Assembly: GCA_902489225.1 (NCBI GenBank)
Contig: CABTZA010000018.1
Span: forward strand, 1-18,080
Length of the DNA stretch: 18,080 bases
Direction: 5' to 3'
Source: an uncultured Collinsella sp.
GTDB lineage: Bacteria > Actinomycetota > Coriobacteriia > Coriobacteriales > Coriobacteriaceae
Shown: positions 1 through 5,280 of the stretch, one piece after another
Layout of the letters: the number at the start of each line of letters is the position of its first letter
How positions within the stretch are numbered: position 1 is the stretch's first letter
Program-made: the position numbers and the translations under genes
The notes under the pieces: generated by a model
What the model was told of the DNA's origin: nothing
Seen by the model: only the letters and a program-made list of their open reading frames with translations
Databases searched by the model: none

Positions 1-234
1 GCCCTTGACCCCGAGATGATCAATGAGGTGCTCGAGGTCATGGTGCGCTTGGCGCAGCAGGGCATGACGATGATCGTCATTACGCACGAGATGAACTTTG
101 CCCGCCGCGTTGCCGATCGCGTCGTGTTTATGGCCGACGGCCAGATCGTGGAAACCGGCACGCCCGACGAGTTCTTCGACCACCCCCAGACCAAGCGCGC
201 CCAGGACTTCCTCAACTCCATCAAGGGCCACTAA
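1..234 (+). CDS. Polar amino-acid ABC transporter ATP-binding protein, C-terminal part (GlnQ/HisP type)
   Basis: Only the last 77 residues are in the window; the reading frame is open at base 1, so the 5' end lies outside. The fragment begins at the D-loop (ALDPEM), just after where Walker B should be, and contains the H-loop histidine in VITHEMNFARRVADRV, followed by FMADGQIVETGTPDEFF. This wording is typical of the GlnQ/HisP/ArtP family, the cytoplasmic ATPases that power uptake of glutamine, histidine, arginine and similar amino acids together with a membrane permease and a solute-binding protein. The partners would be expected upstream of the window. The substrate cannot be told from this fragment. 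The neighbour downstream on the same strand is a gamma-glutamyl hydrolase, compatible with a glutamate/polyamine theme but not proving one. Confidence 0.9.
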   Translation, partial: ALDPEMINEVLEVMVRLAQQGMTMIVITHEMNFARRVADRVVFMADGQIVETGTPDEFFDHPQTKRAQDFLNSIKGH

Positions 235-244
235 CCAGCCACCC

Positions 245-278
245 CGTGGGACAAATCCATTGAAAGTGTTGTCCCACG
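245..278 (+). other. Perfect 10-bp hairpin after the amino-acid ABC ATPase gene
   Basis: CGTGGGACAA (245-254) pairs perfectly with TTGTCCCACG (269-278) around a 14-base loop, starting 11 bases after the stop codon. There is no T-run behind it, so it is a weak candidate for an intrinsic terminator. It could equally be a processing or mRNA-stabilising hairpin between this gene and the hydrolase gene that starts at 322. Confidence 0.5.
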
Positions 279-321
279 TCTCTCATGCGCCCTGTCACCT
301 TCAGATTCGAAAGCCGCACCC

Positions 322-1131
322 ATGATCGGAACCCGTACTTCCTCGTCCTACACCCCGCACGTCGACGTTGCCCCCGCTGACCGTCCACTCATCCTGGTAG
401 CGCCGCGTTGGGAAGAAGCGAAGCCGTTTTTGAGCGAGACGCTCTCCCCCAACGAGGAGATTGCGAGCGTCTTTGTCGATGCCATCCTTGCCGCCGGCGG
501 CCTGCCGCTGCAGATGTCCATCACCGAGGACATTGAGGTCATCCGTCATTACGTCGATATCGCCGACGGCATCGCCATTCCCGGCGGCCCCGATGTCAAT
601 CCCAAACGTTGGGGCGATGATCGACCCTACGACCCCACCCTCTGCTGCGAGATCCGCGATAGCTTTGAGTTTAAGCTGGTCGGCGAGGTGCTCCGCGCCA
701 AAAAGCCGCTCTTTACCACCTGCCGCGGCACGCAGTTGCTCAATGTCGCCACCGGCGGCACCCTGTGCATGGACGTGCCAAGCCTGGGTGCGCGCGAGGG
801 CCGCACGCAGTGGCGCCACACCCACGTGCTCAACGACCCCGTGCATCCCGTCGAGGTCGTGCCGGGCTCGTTGCTGGAGCGCGCGCTTGGCGGGCACAGG
901 CTTATCCAGACCAACTCCGCACACCACTGCTGCGTCGATCGTCTGGGTAAAAGCACGCGCTTGGTCGCCAAGGCAACCGATGGCGTGCCCGAGTGCATCG
1001 AAGTCGAAGGCCAACCCTTCTGCCTGGGCGTGCAATGGCATCCCGAGTACACCTGGCAGACGCTCGAGACCGACTTTAACCTGTGGAAGTCGTTTGTCGA
1101 GGCAGCGGCCAAAGTAAAACAGGCCCGCTAG
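322..1131 (+). CDS. Gamma-glutamyl-gamma-aminobutyrate hydrolase family protein (peptidase C26, PuuD-like)
   Basis: A 269-residue cytoplasmic hydrolase with the class I glutamine amidotransferase fold. Visible motifs: AIPGGPDVNP (residues 85-94, the family's GGxDxxP), the nucleophile elbow TTCRGTQLLN with Cys134, the substrate-site TNSAHH (197-202), and GVQWHPE (236-242), whose His240 and Glu242 complete the catalytic triad. Family members cleave gamma-glutamyl amides; E. coli PuuD frees GABA from gamma-glutamyl-GABA in putrescine breakdown, while others act on gamma-glutamyl peptides or folates. The length fits the family (about 240-270). No other Puu genes are present here, so the true substrate is open. 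The ATG at 322 has only a weak upstream purine stretch (GAAAG at 309-313). The upstream gene is an amino-acid transporter ATPase on the same strand, 87 bases away. A strong hairpin follows the stop. Confidence 0.88.
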   Translation: MIGTRTSSSYTPHVDVAPADRPLILVAPRWEEAKPFLSETLSPNEEIASVFVDAILAAGGLPLQMSITEDIEVIRHYVDIADGIAIPGGPDVNPKRWGDDRPYDPTLCCEIRDSFEFKLVGEVLRAKKPLFTTCRGTQLLNVATGGTLCMDVPSLGAREGRTQWRHTHVLNDPVHPVEVVPGSLLERALGGHRLIQTNSAHHCCVDRLGKSTRLVAKATDGVPECIEVEGQPFCLGVQWHPEYTWQTLETDFNLWKSFVEAAAKVKQAR

Positions 1132-1165
1132 CTCGCGAATCACACAGGCTAAAGCTTTCCATGAC

Positions 1166-1206
1166 GGGGGGGCGGACACCAGCCACGGTGCCCGCCCCCC
1201 CTGTAT
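1166..1206 (+). terminator. GC-rich hairpin terminator after the C26 hydrolase gene
   Basis: A 15-bp stem with one mismatch: G-rich arm 1166-1180 against C-rich arm 1187-1201, loop AGCCAC. It is followed by TGTATTT, a short T-containing tail. It lies 34 bases after the hydrolase stop and 40 bases beyond the stop of the convergent permease gene, so it may stop transcription from both sides, best on the + strand. Confidence 0.7.
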
Positions 1207-1241
1207 TTGGTATGCTCGGTATGATTATCCCTCACAAACAA

Positions 1242-2060
1242 TCAAAGAAATCTCGACCGCAATTGGTCGACGGTAAAGCAAATGGTGAAAACGCTTGCTA
1301 CGTTTATTAGGCAGTCAATTAAAATCGAGGTGCATTGACCATCCTCCAACGGGGTCACGCCACAAATCCACATGAGCATCGAGGCTGGAAGCGGAAGCAC
1401 GGAATTGGCCCCGAGCTGTATGTAGATCGCTACAACGTTGACAAGTAGCAGCATGCCAATCGGACCGAAGCCGGACCCAAAATAGGAAGCAACAATCACG
1501 CAAGAGACCACGTATGCGAGGCAGACCGCACTCGCCAGAAGAAGTCGATCGCAAAACATATTCAGGTTGAAACACTGTTGAGCATCCAAAACGATTGCGC
1601 AGTTAAGGCAGTACAAAACGACACTCGACAGGATAAACGCGCCCAAAAGGGCAAAAGAAGACAGCACCACTCGCGCAACGATAGCGCACACACGCTTCCC
1701 TCCCCGAGCCTCCGACAACCCCCACGGTTCCTCAATAAAGCCCGAACTGACAAAGCGCGGCACAACGCAAGCCGCGATGAACGGAAAGAACAATGCATGA
1801 GCCAGCGGGGCTACGTTGAACAGCAGACCGCGAAAAACCTCTGCATTACCAAATAGAAGGACATCCTCTGCCGATAGCCGAAGCGTCGGGTCTGGGAAAA
1901 AGCCCAAGAAACTGTTCTCACGGAGGCTACAGAACCACATCGGGAAAGAATTAAGCTGCAATACCACCATGCACGCATAAATTACCAGGATTAAGGCGTA
2001 CGTCCATTTGCTCACATGCTTCAATTCTGAATGAAGGAATCTTCTAGTCTGACGAGCCAT
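1242..2060 (-). CDS. ABC-2 type transporter permease (distal gene of a three-gene exporter)
   Basis: An integral membrane protein of 272 residues with about six hydrophobic segments, the first at roughly residues 22-40 (WTYALILVIYACMVVLQL) and the last near the C terminus (LINVASVFTICFTV). No catalytic motif is expected. It is the last gene of an operon with a BcrA/LanF-type ATPase and a second permease of the same size, so it should form half of the membrane channel of an exporter for a peptide antibiotic or similar amphiphile. I chose ATG 2060 because GGGGGTG sits about 7 bases before it; a GTG at 2078 would add six residues. The start lies inside the 3' end of the preceding permease gene (17-base overlap), pointing to translational coupling. 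Sequence similarity to named families is low by eye; the assignment leans on context. Confidence 0.75.
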   Translation of the reverse strand: MARQTRRFLHSELKHVSKWTYALILVIYACMVVLQLNSFPMWFCSLRENSFLGFFPDPTLRLSAEDVLLFGNAEVFRGLLFNVAPLAHALFFPFIAACVVPRFVSSGFIEEPWGLSEARGGKRVCAIVARVVLSSFALLGAFILSSVVLYCLNCAIVLDAQQCFNLNMFCDRLLLASAVCLAYVVSCVIVASYFGSGFGPIGMLLLVNVVAIYIQLGANSVLPLPASMLMWICGVTPLEDGQCTSILIDCLINVASVFTICFTVDQLRSRFL

Positions 2061-2868
2061 TGAGCACACCCCCAGCACGAAAGCTCACGAGAGCGTAAAT
2101 CAATACCGATAGACAGCTGGCTGCCGCGCCATACCCCAGAAGCGCCAGCTGCCCCATATCGCTATACCCAAGGGCACATCCGACTCCAAGGTACGGCCCC
2201 GGAAGAAAGAAGATCCATCGCAAGGACGGTATGGGCGTCTGAAGGTAAGTTCCGTAGAGCGTCAAGCTCATGACAAATCCAACTATCACCACGGCCCCGC
2301 TCAATACAGCGCTGCCCGTAATCCGATAGATGGTCACCGTCTCCAGCGCAACCGATATCACCAATGCGGCGTTGACTATCATTGCAGGCAAAAATGCAGC
2401 CAGCATGCCATGCACGTAGTTTTGCCCTCCACGTGTTACGGCTATGGCAAAAAGAAGAAGGCAAAGCGCACTATATGCTGCGCCAATCATGAAAGCAGAC
2501 GAAAATGCATGTGCTAGAGCGCCATTAAAGCGGGCGAGACCTCTTGCCATAGAAATTCGGTATCCCTCTTCATAGCCGCGCTCCTGTAAAATCACCAGAC
2601 AAACGATGAGTGGGACGAACAAGGATGTACCGGCAAAAGCGCTGCGCACAAGGGACTCATCGGGTGCAGAAGGATCGATTACATTCCAGCAGAAGCCAAT
2701 ATCCTCCCCAAAAACGCTATTGCCAAAGGCGAGCAACGTTGTTCCGTTTTTTAGAAAGATGCCGAAGAGAAGGCCGAACGCCAGCATAAGCGCAAGACCA
2801 AACTTCGCCGGAAATATCCTGTACAAACGCATCATGTCCGCCTTTATGGGATGGATCGCCCGCTTCAT
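2044..2868 (-). CDS. ABC-2 type transporter permease (middle gene of a three-gene exporter)
   Basis: A 274-residue membrane protein. A basic, cytoplasmic N terminus (KRAIHPIKADMMRLYRIFP) precedes the first membrane segment (FGLALMLAFGLLFGIFL), a long outer loop, then a five-segment block ending LLGYGAAASCLSVLIYALVSF. This topology (one segment, large extracellular loop, five segments) is that of LanE/LanG and BcrB-like ABC-2 permeases. The start codon overlaps the ATPase stop (TCAT on the + strand, i.e. ATGA on the coding strand), and a GAAGGCGG ribosome site lies just upstream. It probably pairs with the downstream permease and the upstream ATPase. Substrate is unknown; the architecture suits self-immunity or resistance to a lantibiotic-like peptide, but no bacteriocin gene is in the window. 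Confidence 0.78.
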   Translation of the reverse strand: MKRAIHPIKADMMRLYRIFPAKFGLALMLAFGLLFGIFLKNGTTLLAFGNSVFGEDIGFCWNVIDPSAPDESLVRSAFAGTSLFVPLIVCLVILQERGYEEGYRISMARGLARFNGALAHAFSSAFMIGAAYSALCLLLFAIAVTRGGQNYVHGMLAAFLPAMIVNAALVISVALETVTIYRITGSAVLSGAVVIVGFVMSLTLYGTYLQTPIPSLRWIFFLPGPYLGVGCALGYSDMGQLALLGYGAAASCLSVLIYALVSFRAGGVLNGSSD

Positions 2869-3590
2869 AGCGAGACCGCCTTCATCAAGCGCCTGTAATA
2901 CTCTTTTAGGGATGGCGCCTCATCCCTTATGACGTCCATCGATTCCTTTTTTAGCAGTTCGCCGTCATGAATAAACAGGCAGCTTGTTGCAACCGATGCC
3001 AACTCATCTAAATCATGGCTAGAGATGAGCATGGTCTTACCCTGCTCTCGATTTAATCGACCGATAAGGGCCCATATACTCTCGATGCCCAACGGATCCA
3101 ATCCATTTGCCGGCTCATCGAAAATTAGTACGTCGGTGTCGCCCAATAAAGCCGTAGCTATATCCAGTCGCCGTTTCATTCCCAGAGAAAAACTGCTCAC
3201 GCTCTTTTTCTCATCGACGTCCAGCCCGACTAGGCCCAAGACGCGAGGAACCTCACGTTTCTCATCGAGCCCCCATTCCGCACATCGGATCCGAAGATTC
3301 TCAGCCGCACTGAGAGATTGGTATGCTCCGCAGGAATCTGGCACATAGCCGACACGCGTCCGCATCAGGCTCAGCTCTTTTTTCGACTTGCCCCCAAAGA
3401 GCTCCACGCTCCCCGACGACGGCTCGCAGAGGCCCAAGACGATTTTAATAAGCGTGCTTTTGCCCGCACCGTTTGCACCAACAAGGGCAAGGAGCTCAGA
3501 CTGATGCACCTCGAAGGAAACGTCATGCAAAACGCGCCGTTTCCCGTAGCGCTTTGACACCTTTGATAACTTTATCGCTGATGTGTTCAT
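2865..3590 (-). CDS. ABC transporter ATP-binding protein, BcrA/LanF (drug/lantibiotic exporter) type
   Basis: A complete 241-residue ATPase. Walker A is GANGAGKST (38-46), the signature is the atypical FSLGMKRRLDIA (134-145) in place of LSGGQ, Walker B is VLIFDEP (154-160) with catalytic Glu159, and the H-loop is SSHDLDE with His192. SLGMK(R/Q)R is characteristic of the BcrA, NisF and SpaF branch that exports bacitracin or lantibiotics. I chose ATG 3590 rather than the in-frame ATG 3626 because a very strong AGGAAGGGAGG stands directly before it. It is first in the operon with two permeases and is preceded by its own TTGACA-type promoter in an AT-rich stretch (about 28-35 % GC, counted on bases 3601-3720), unlike the GC-rich neighbours. 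This suggests lateral acquisition. Confidence 0.93.
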   Translation of the reverse strand: MNTSAIKLSKVSKRYGKRRVLHDVSFEVHQSELLALVGANGAGKSTLIKIVLGLCEPSSGSVELFGGKSKKELSLMRTRVGYVPDSCGAYQSLSAAENLRIRCAEWGLDEKREVPRVLGLVGLDVDEKKSVSSFSLGMKRRLDIATALLGDTDVLIFDEPANGLDPLGIESIWALIGRLNREQGKTMLISSHDLDELASVATSCLFIHDGELLKKESMDVIRDEAPSLKEYYRRLMKAVSL

Positions 3591-3625
3591 TGGCCTCCCT
3601 TCCTGCTCGATAGCAAAACTGATCA

Positions 3626-3651
3626 TATCGTTTCTTCTTTCCTTTATCGTT
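3626..3651. promoter_or_regulatory. Two direct TATCGTT repeats in the leader of the exporter operon
   Basis: TATCGTT occurs at 3626-3632 and again at 3645-3651, 19 bases apart (about two helical turns), between the predicted promoter and the ATPase gene. An inverted CGATAA lies at 3674-3679, on the far side of the -10 box. The same heptamer forms the ends of the palindrome before the DUF2975/XRE genes (4690-4723). Together they look like binding sites for one repressor, but this is inferred from repetition only. Confidence 0.4.
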
Positions 3652-3664
3652 TTTTCTAGTTGTT

Positions 3665-3693
3665 ATTGTTTTTCGATAACTCATATTTGTCAA
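3665..3693 (-). promoter_or_regulatory. Predicted promoter of the ABC exporter operon
   Basis: On the - strand a perfect -35 box TTGACA (3693-3688) is followed, after a 17-base spacer, by AACAAT (3670-3665; four of six consensus bases). The start of transcription would fall near 3658, leaving a leader of about 70 bases that carries two TATCGTT repeats. Confidence 0.55.
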
Positions 3694-3701
3694 GATAATC
3701 T

Positions 3702-3729
3702 AAAAGAAAGAACCCGTGTTAGACACGGG
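3702..3729 (-). terminator. Intrinsic terminator of the DUF2975/XRE operon
   Basis: On the - strand CCCGTGT-CTA-ACACGGG (3729-3713) forms a tight 7-bp stem with a 3-base loop and is followed by TTCTTTCTTTT (3712-3702). It lies 42 bases after the XRE stop and separates that unit from the exporter operon, whose -35 box starts 9 bases further on. Confidence 0.85.
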
Positions 3730-3770
3730 CCCCTTTACGCTGATATTTCGTTATAGTTGTTCGCTTTATG

Positions 3771-4100
3771 CTACTCGTCGCTCAAATCTACAGCAAAGAC
3801 TGATGTCGGAAGCGACGCCTCGTTGCCTCCGCCATCCCGCATCTGTCTCACGACATTTTTTGCACGCTCGACAATAAGCTCCTCAAGCTCTTTCTCGCTC
3901 ACACGCTGAATAATATCTCCCGGTTGACAATCAAGCTCATCACAGATATCGAGAAGAGTCTTTAGGCGAATAGCTTTTATCTTTCCGTTTCTCAGCTTTG
4001 AAATATTAGCCGGAGTATGCCCCGTCGCCCGAATCAGATCAGCGCTGGTCTTTCCGGTCTTAAGCAGCTGCGTCTCAAGCTCGATGATGAGATAGCTCAT
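3771..4100 (-). CDS. XRE/Cro-family helix-turn-helix regulator (YozG-like)
   Basis: A 109-residue DNA-binding protein. The helix-turn-helix covers about residues 18-62: TSADLIRATGHTPANISKLRNG, then LKTLLDICDELDCQPGDII, the usual five-helix Cro/C1 pattern. Small YozG-like regulators are typically some 70 residues; this one has an acidic tail (SEKELEELIVERAKNVVRQ and beyond) that may serve dimerisation or partner contact. It is preceded by a strong AGGAGG and starts 8 bases after the stop of the DUF2975 gene, so both are co-transcribed. DUF2975/YozG pairs are a recurring genomic unit, also seen in Bacillus. It is the obvious candidate to bind the TATCGTT palindrome ahead of its own operon and the repeats ahead of the exporter genes; that link is inference. 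Confidence 0.9.
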   Translation of the reverse strand: MSYLIIELETQLLKTGKTSADLIRATGHTPANISKLRNGKIKAIRLKTLLDICDELDCQPGDIIQRVSEKELEELIVERAKNVVRQMRDGGGNEASLPTSVFAVDLSDE

Positions 4101-4108
4101 GCTTCCTC

Positions 4109-4669
4109 CTACACAAGCTCGTCAGACTGCTCTTGGAGCAGCGAGGCATAACTCCAGATCACCGAGATACACAGACAGACAGCCGCGCCGATAAACGACC
4201 CCGCATCAAAGGTAGCGCCTTGGCAAATCTCAATAACGAAGGAATGAGGCACGATGTAAAGCTCCAGTCCGCCAATGGTGAGATCGACCGATCCATAGGC
4301 ACCAACAAGCGAAACCGCGGCGTTAACAGCAAAGGCAAGCGCGAGAACACGGATAAGCCGCACATGCGTCTTGGTAAAGGGCGAGACGCCTCGCGAGATG
4401 TTACGGCTGATCCCGCACAAAACGACAAGCGAAATACCCACGACGAGTGCCAGGCACAGTCCGCTTGGGATAACGATGCACCCGCCATCGAGAAGCGTCA
4501 CGACGCCGAAAGAATCGACAGAGGCAACGTTTGCAACCGCATACCAGATCACGTAAACAACCAACGCGGCAAAAGCGACGAGCATCCCTGCAAAAACGGC
4601 TGCCATGCAAAAGCCAAGCTTCCTGATATTTTCGCCCGCTTTGGCCATACGCTGAACGCTGTTAGACAT
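4109..4669 (-). CDS. DUF2975 domain membrane protein
   Basis: A 186-residue protein with four membrane segments: LGFCMAAVFAGMLVAFAALV (first), a GLCLALVVGISLVVLCGI segment, LIRVLALAFAVNAAVSLVGAYG, and FIGAAVCLCISVIWSYASLL. The loop after the second, ISRNISRGVSPFTKTHVRLIR, matches the conserved (I)xxxxxxG-PF stretch of DUF2975. The function of the family is not known. I use ATG 4669, preceded by GAGGGTGAG at a good distance; a longer in-frame reading to 4831 would run through the operator palindrome and part of an inverted repeat and is unlikely. It is first of a two-gene unit with the XRE regulator. A membrane sensor that controls its cytoplasmic partner is an attractive model but not shown by the sequence. 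Confidence 0.82.
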   Translation of the reverse strand: MSNSVQRMAKAGENIRKLGFCMAAVFAGMLVAFAALVVYVIWYAVANVASVDSFGVVTLLDGGCIVIPSGLCLALVVGISLVVLCGISRNISRGVSPFTKTHVRLIRVLALAFAVNAAVSLVGAYGSVDLTIGGLELYIVPHSFVIEICQGATFDAGSFIGAAVCLCISVIWSYASLLQEQSDELV

Positions 4670-4689
4670 ACACTCACCCTCATCGACTC

Positions 4690-4723
4690 TATCGTTATTC
4701 GAACAGTTTATCGAACAACGATA
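4690..4723. promoter_or_regulatory. 13-bp-arm palindrome, candidate operator of the DUF2975/XRE operon
   Basis: TATCGTTATTCGA (4690-4702) is the inverted copy of TCGAACAACGATA (4711-4723) with a single mismatch; the centre is 8 bases. It sits 21 bases upstream of the DUF2975 start, where a repressor or RNA polymerase would bind. The outer half-sites TATCGTT recur in the leader of the nearby exporter operon. Such symmetric sites suit a dimeric XRE repressor. Confidence 0.6.
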
Positions 4724-4811
4724 TTGATTGCATGCGGAAAGCCCCGCCAGTGCGCATAGGCCATTTACTAACCCGGAGGGGTGAGCGTGGATTTTTGGAC
4801 ACATATCGAAC

Positions 4812-4875
4812 GAGAGTGGATAATCTCCCACTTTGAGGCCGCCACCGGGCCTAAAACGGGAGATTATCCACTCTC
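4812..4875. repeat. Perfect 18-bp inverted repeat between the Hpt and DUF2975 genes
   Basis: GAGAGTGGATAATCTCCC (4812-4829) and GGGAGATTATCCACTCTC (4858-4875) are perfect inverted copies separated by 28 bases; the spacer itself holds a smaller stem, AGGCC (4836-4840) with GGCCT (4848-4852). It lies 25 bases after the Hpt stop (both flanking genes on the - strand). There is no T-run on either side, so it is not a standard intrinsic terminator although it may end or stabilise the Hpt transcript. Architecture is like the repeat at 9219-9285. Confidence 0.85.
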
Positions 4876-4899
4876 ATAGTCATCAAAGCACGCAAGCCC

Positions 4900-5256
4900 T
4901 TACTCGGCCGCCTCGCGCAGGGCCGACATCGTAGCCGCATATTGCTGCTGCAGCGCATGCATTCCCTCGCGAGCGCCGTCAACGGCATCGGCGCCGCGCA
5001 GCGCCTCGGTCACCACGACCGCCGGCTCGTACAGATTATCGAATCCCAGGTTCTGGCTCACGCCCTTGAGCGTGTGCGCTGCCATAAACGCTTCCTCGGC
5101 GTCTCCCGCCGCCATGGCAGCCTCCAGCTTGTCCATGCTCTCGTCATCTAAAAACTTGAGGGCAAAGCGGGCAAGCATTTCCCCGCCCATCAGCCGAGCA
5201 CACGCGTCATCATAATTAGCGCCGATCTTCTCATACGCCTCACGCATGGAAATCAT
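4900..5256 (-). CDS. Stand-alone Hpt (histidine phosphotransfer) domain protein
   Basis: A 118-residue, all-helical protein that is essentially one Hpt domain. The phospho-accepting site is MAAHTLKGVSQNLGF with His61, matching the family's HxLKGxxxxxG pattern. Hpt proteins shuttle phosphoryl groups between receiver domains in phosphorelays. It starts 24 bases after the stop of a gene coding for a receiver/HD-GYP fusion, with AGGAG 10 bases before ATG 5256 (a second ATG 6 bases on would also serve), so the two are one operon and the receiver domain is its likely partner. No histidine kinase is encoded in the window; the phosphate source must lie elsewhere. The long inverted repeat at 4812-4875 follows the gene. 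Confidence 0.9.
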   Translation of the reverse strand: MISMREAYEKIGANYDDACARLMGGEMLARFALKFLDDESMDKLEAAMAAGDAEEAFMAAHTLKGVSQNLGFDNLYEPAVVVTEALRGADAVDGAREGMHALQQQYAATMSALREAAE

Positions 5257-5280
5257 GGATTAAAAACTCCTTTGGTCAAA

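Noticed and set aside
301..1179. 292-codon open frame on the - strand
   Set aside because: Mirror of the C26 hydrolase gene; repetitive composition and no known motif.
4670..4831. Longer DUF2975 start at 4831
   Set aside because: It would translate the operator palindrome and an arm of the long inverted repeat; the ribosome site before 4669 is better and the added residues do not look like the family.
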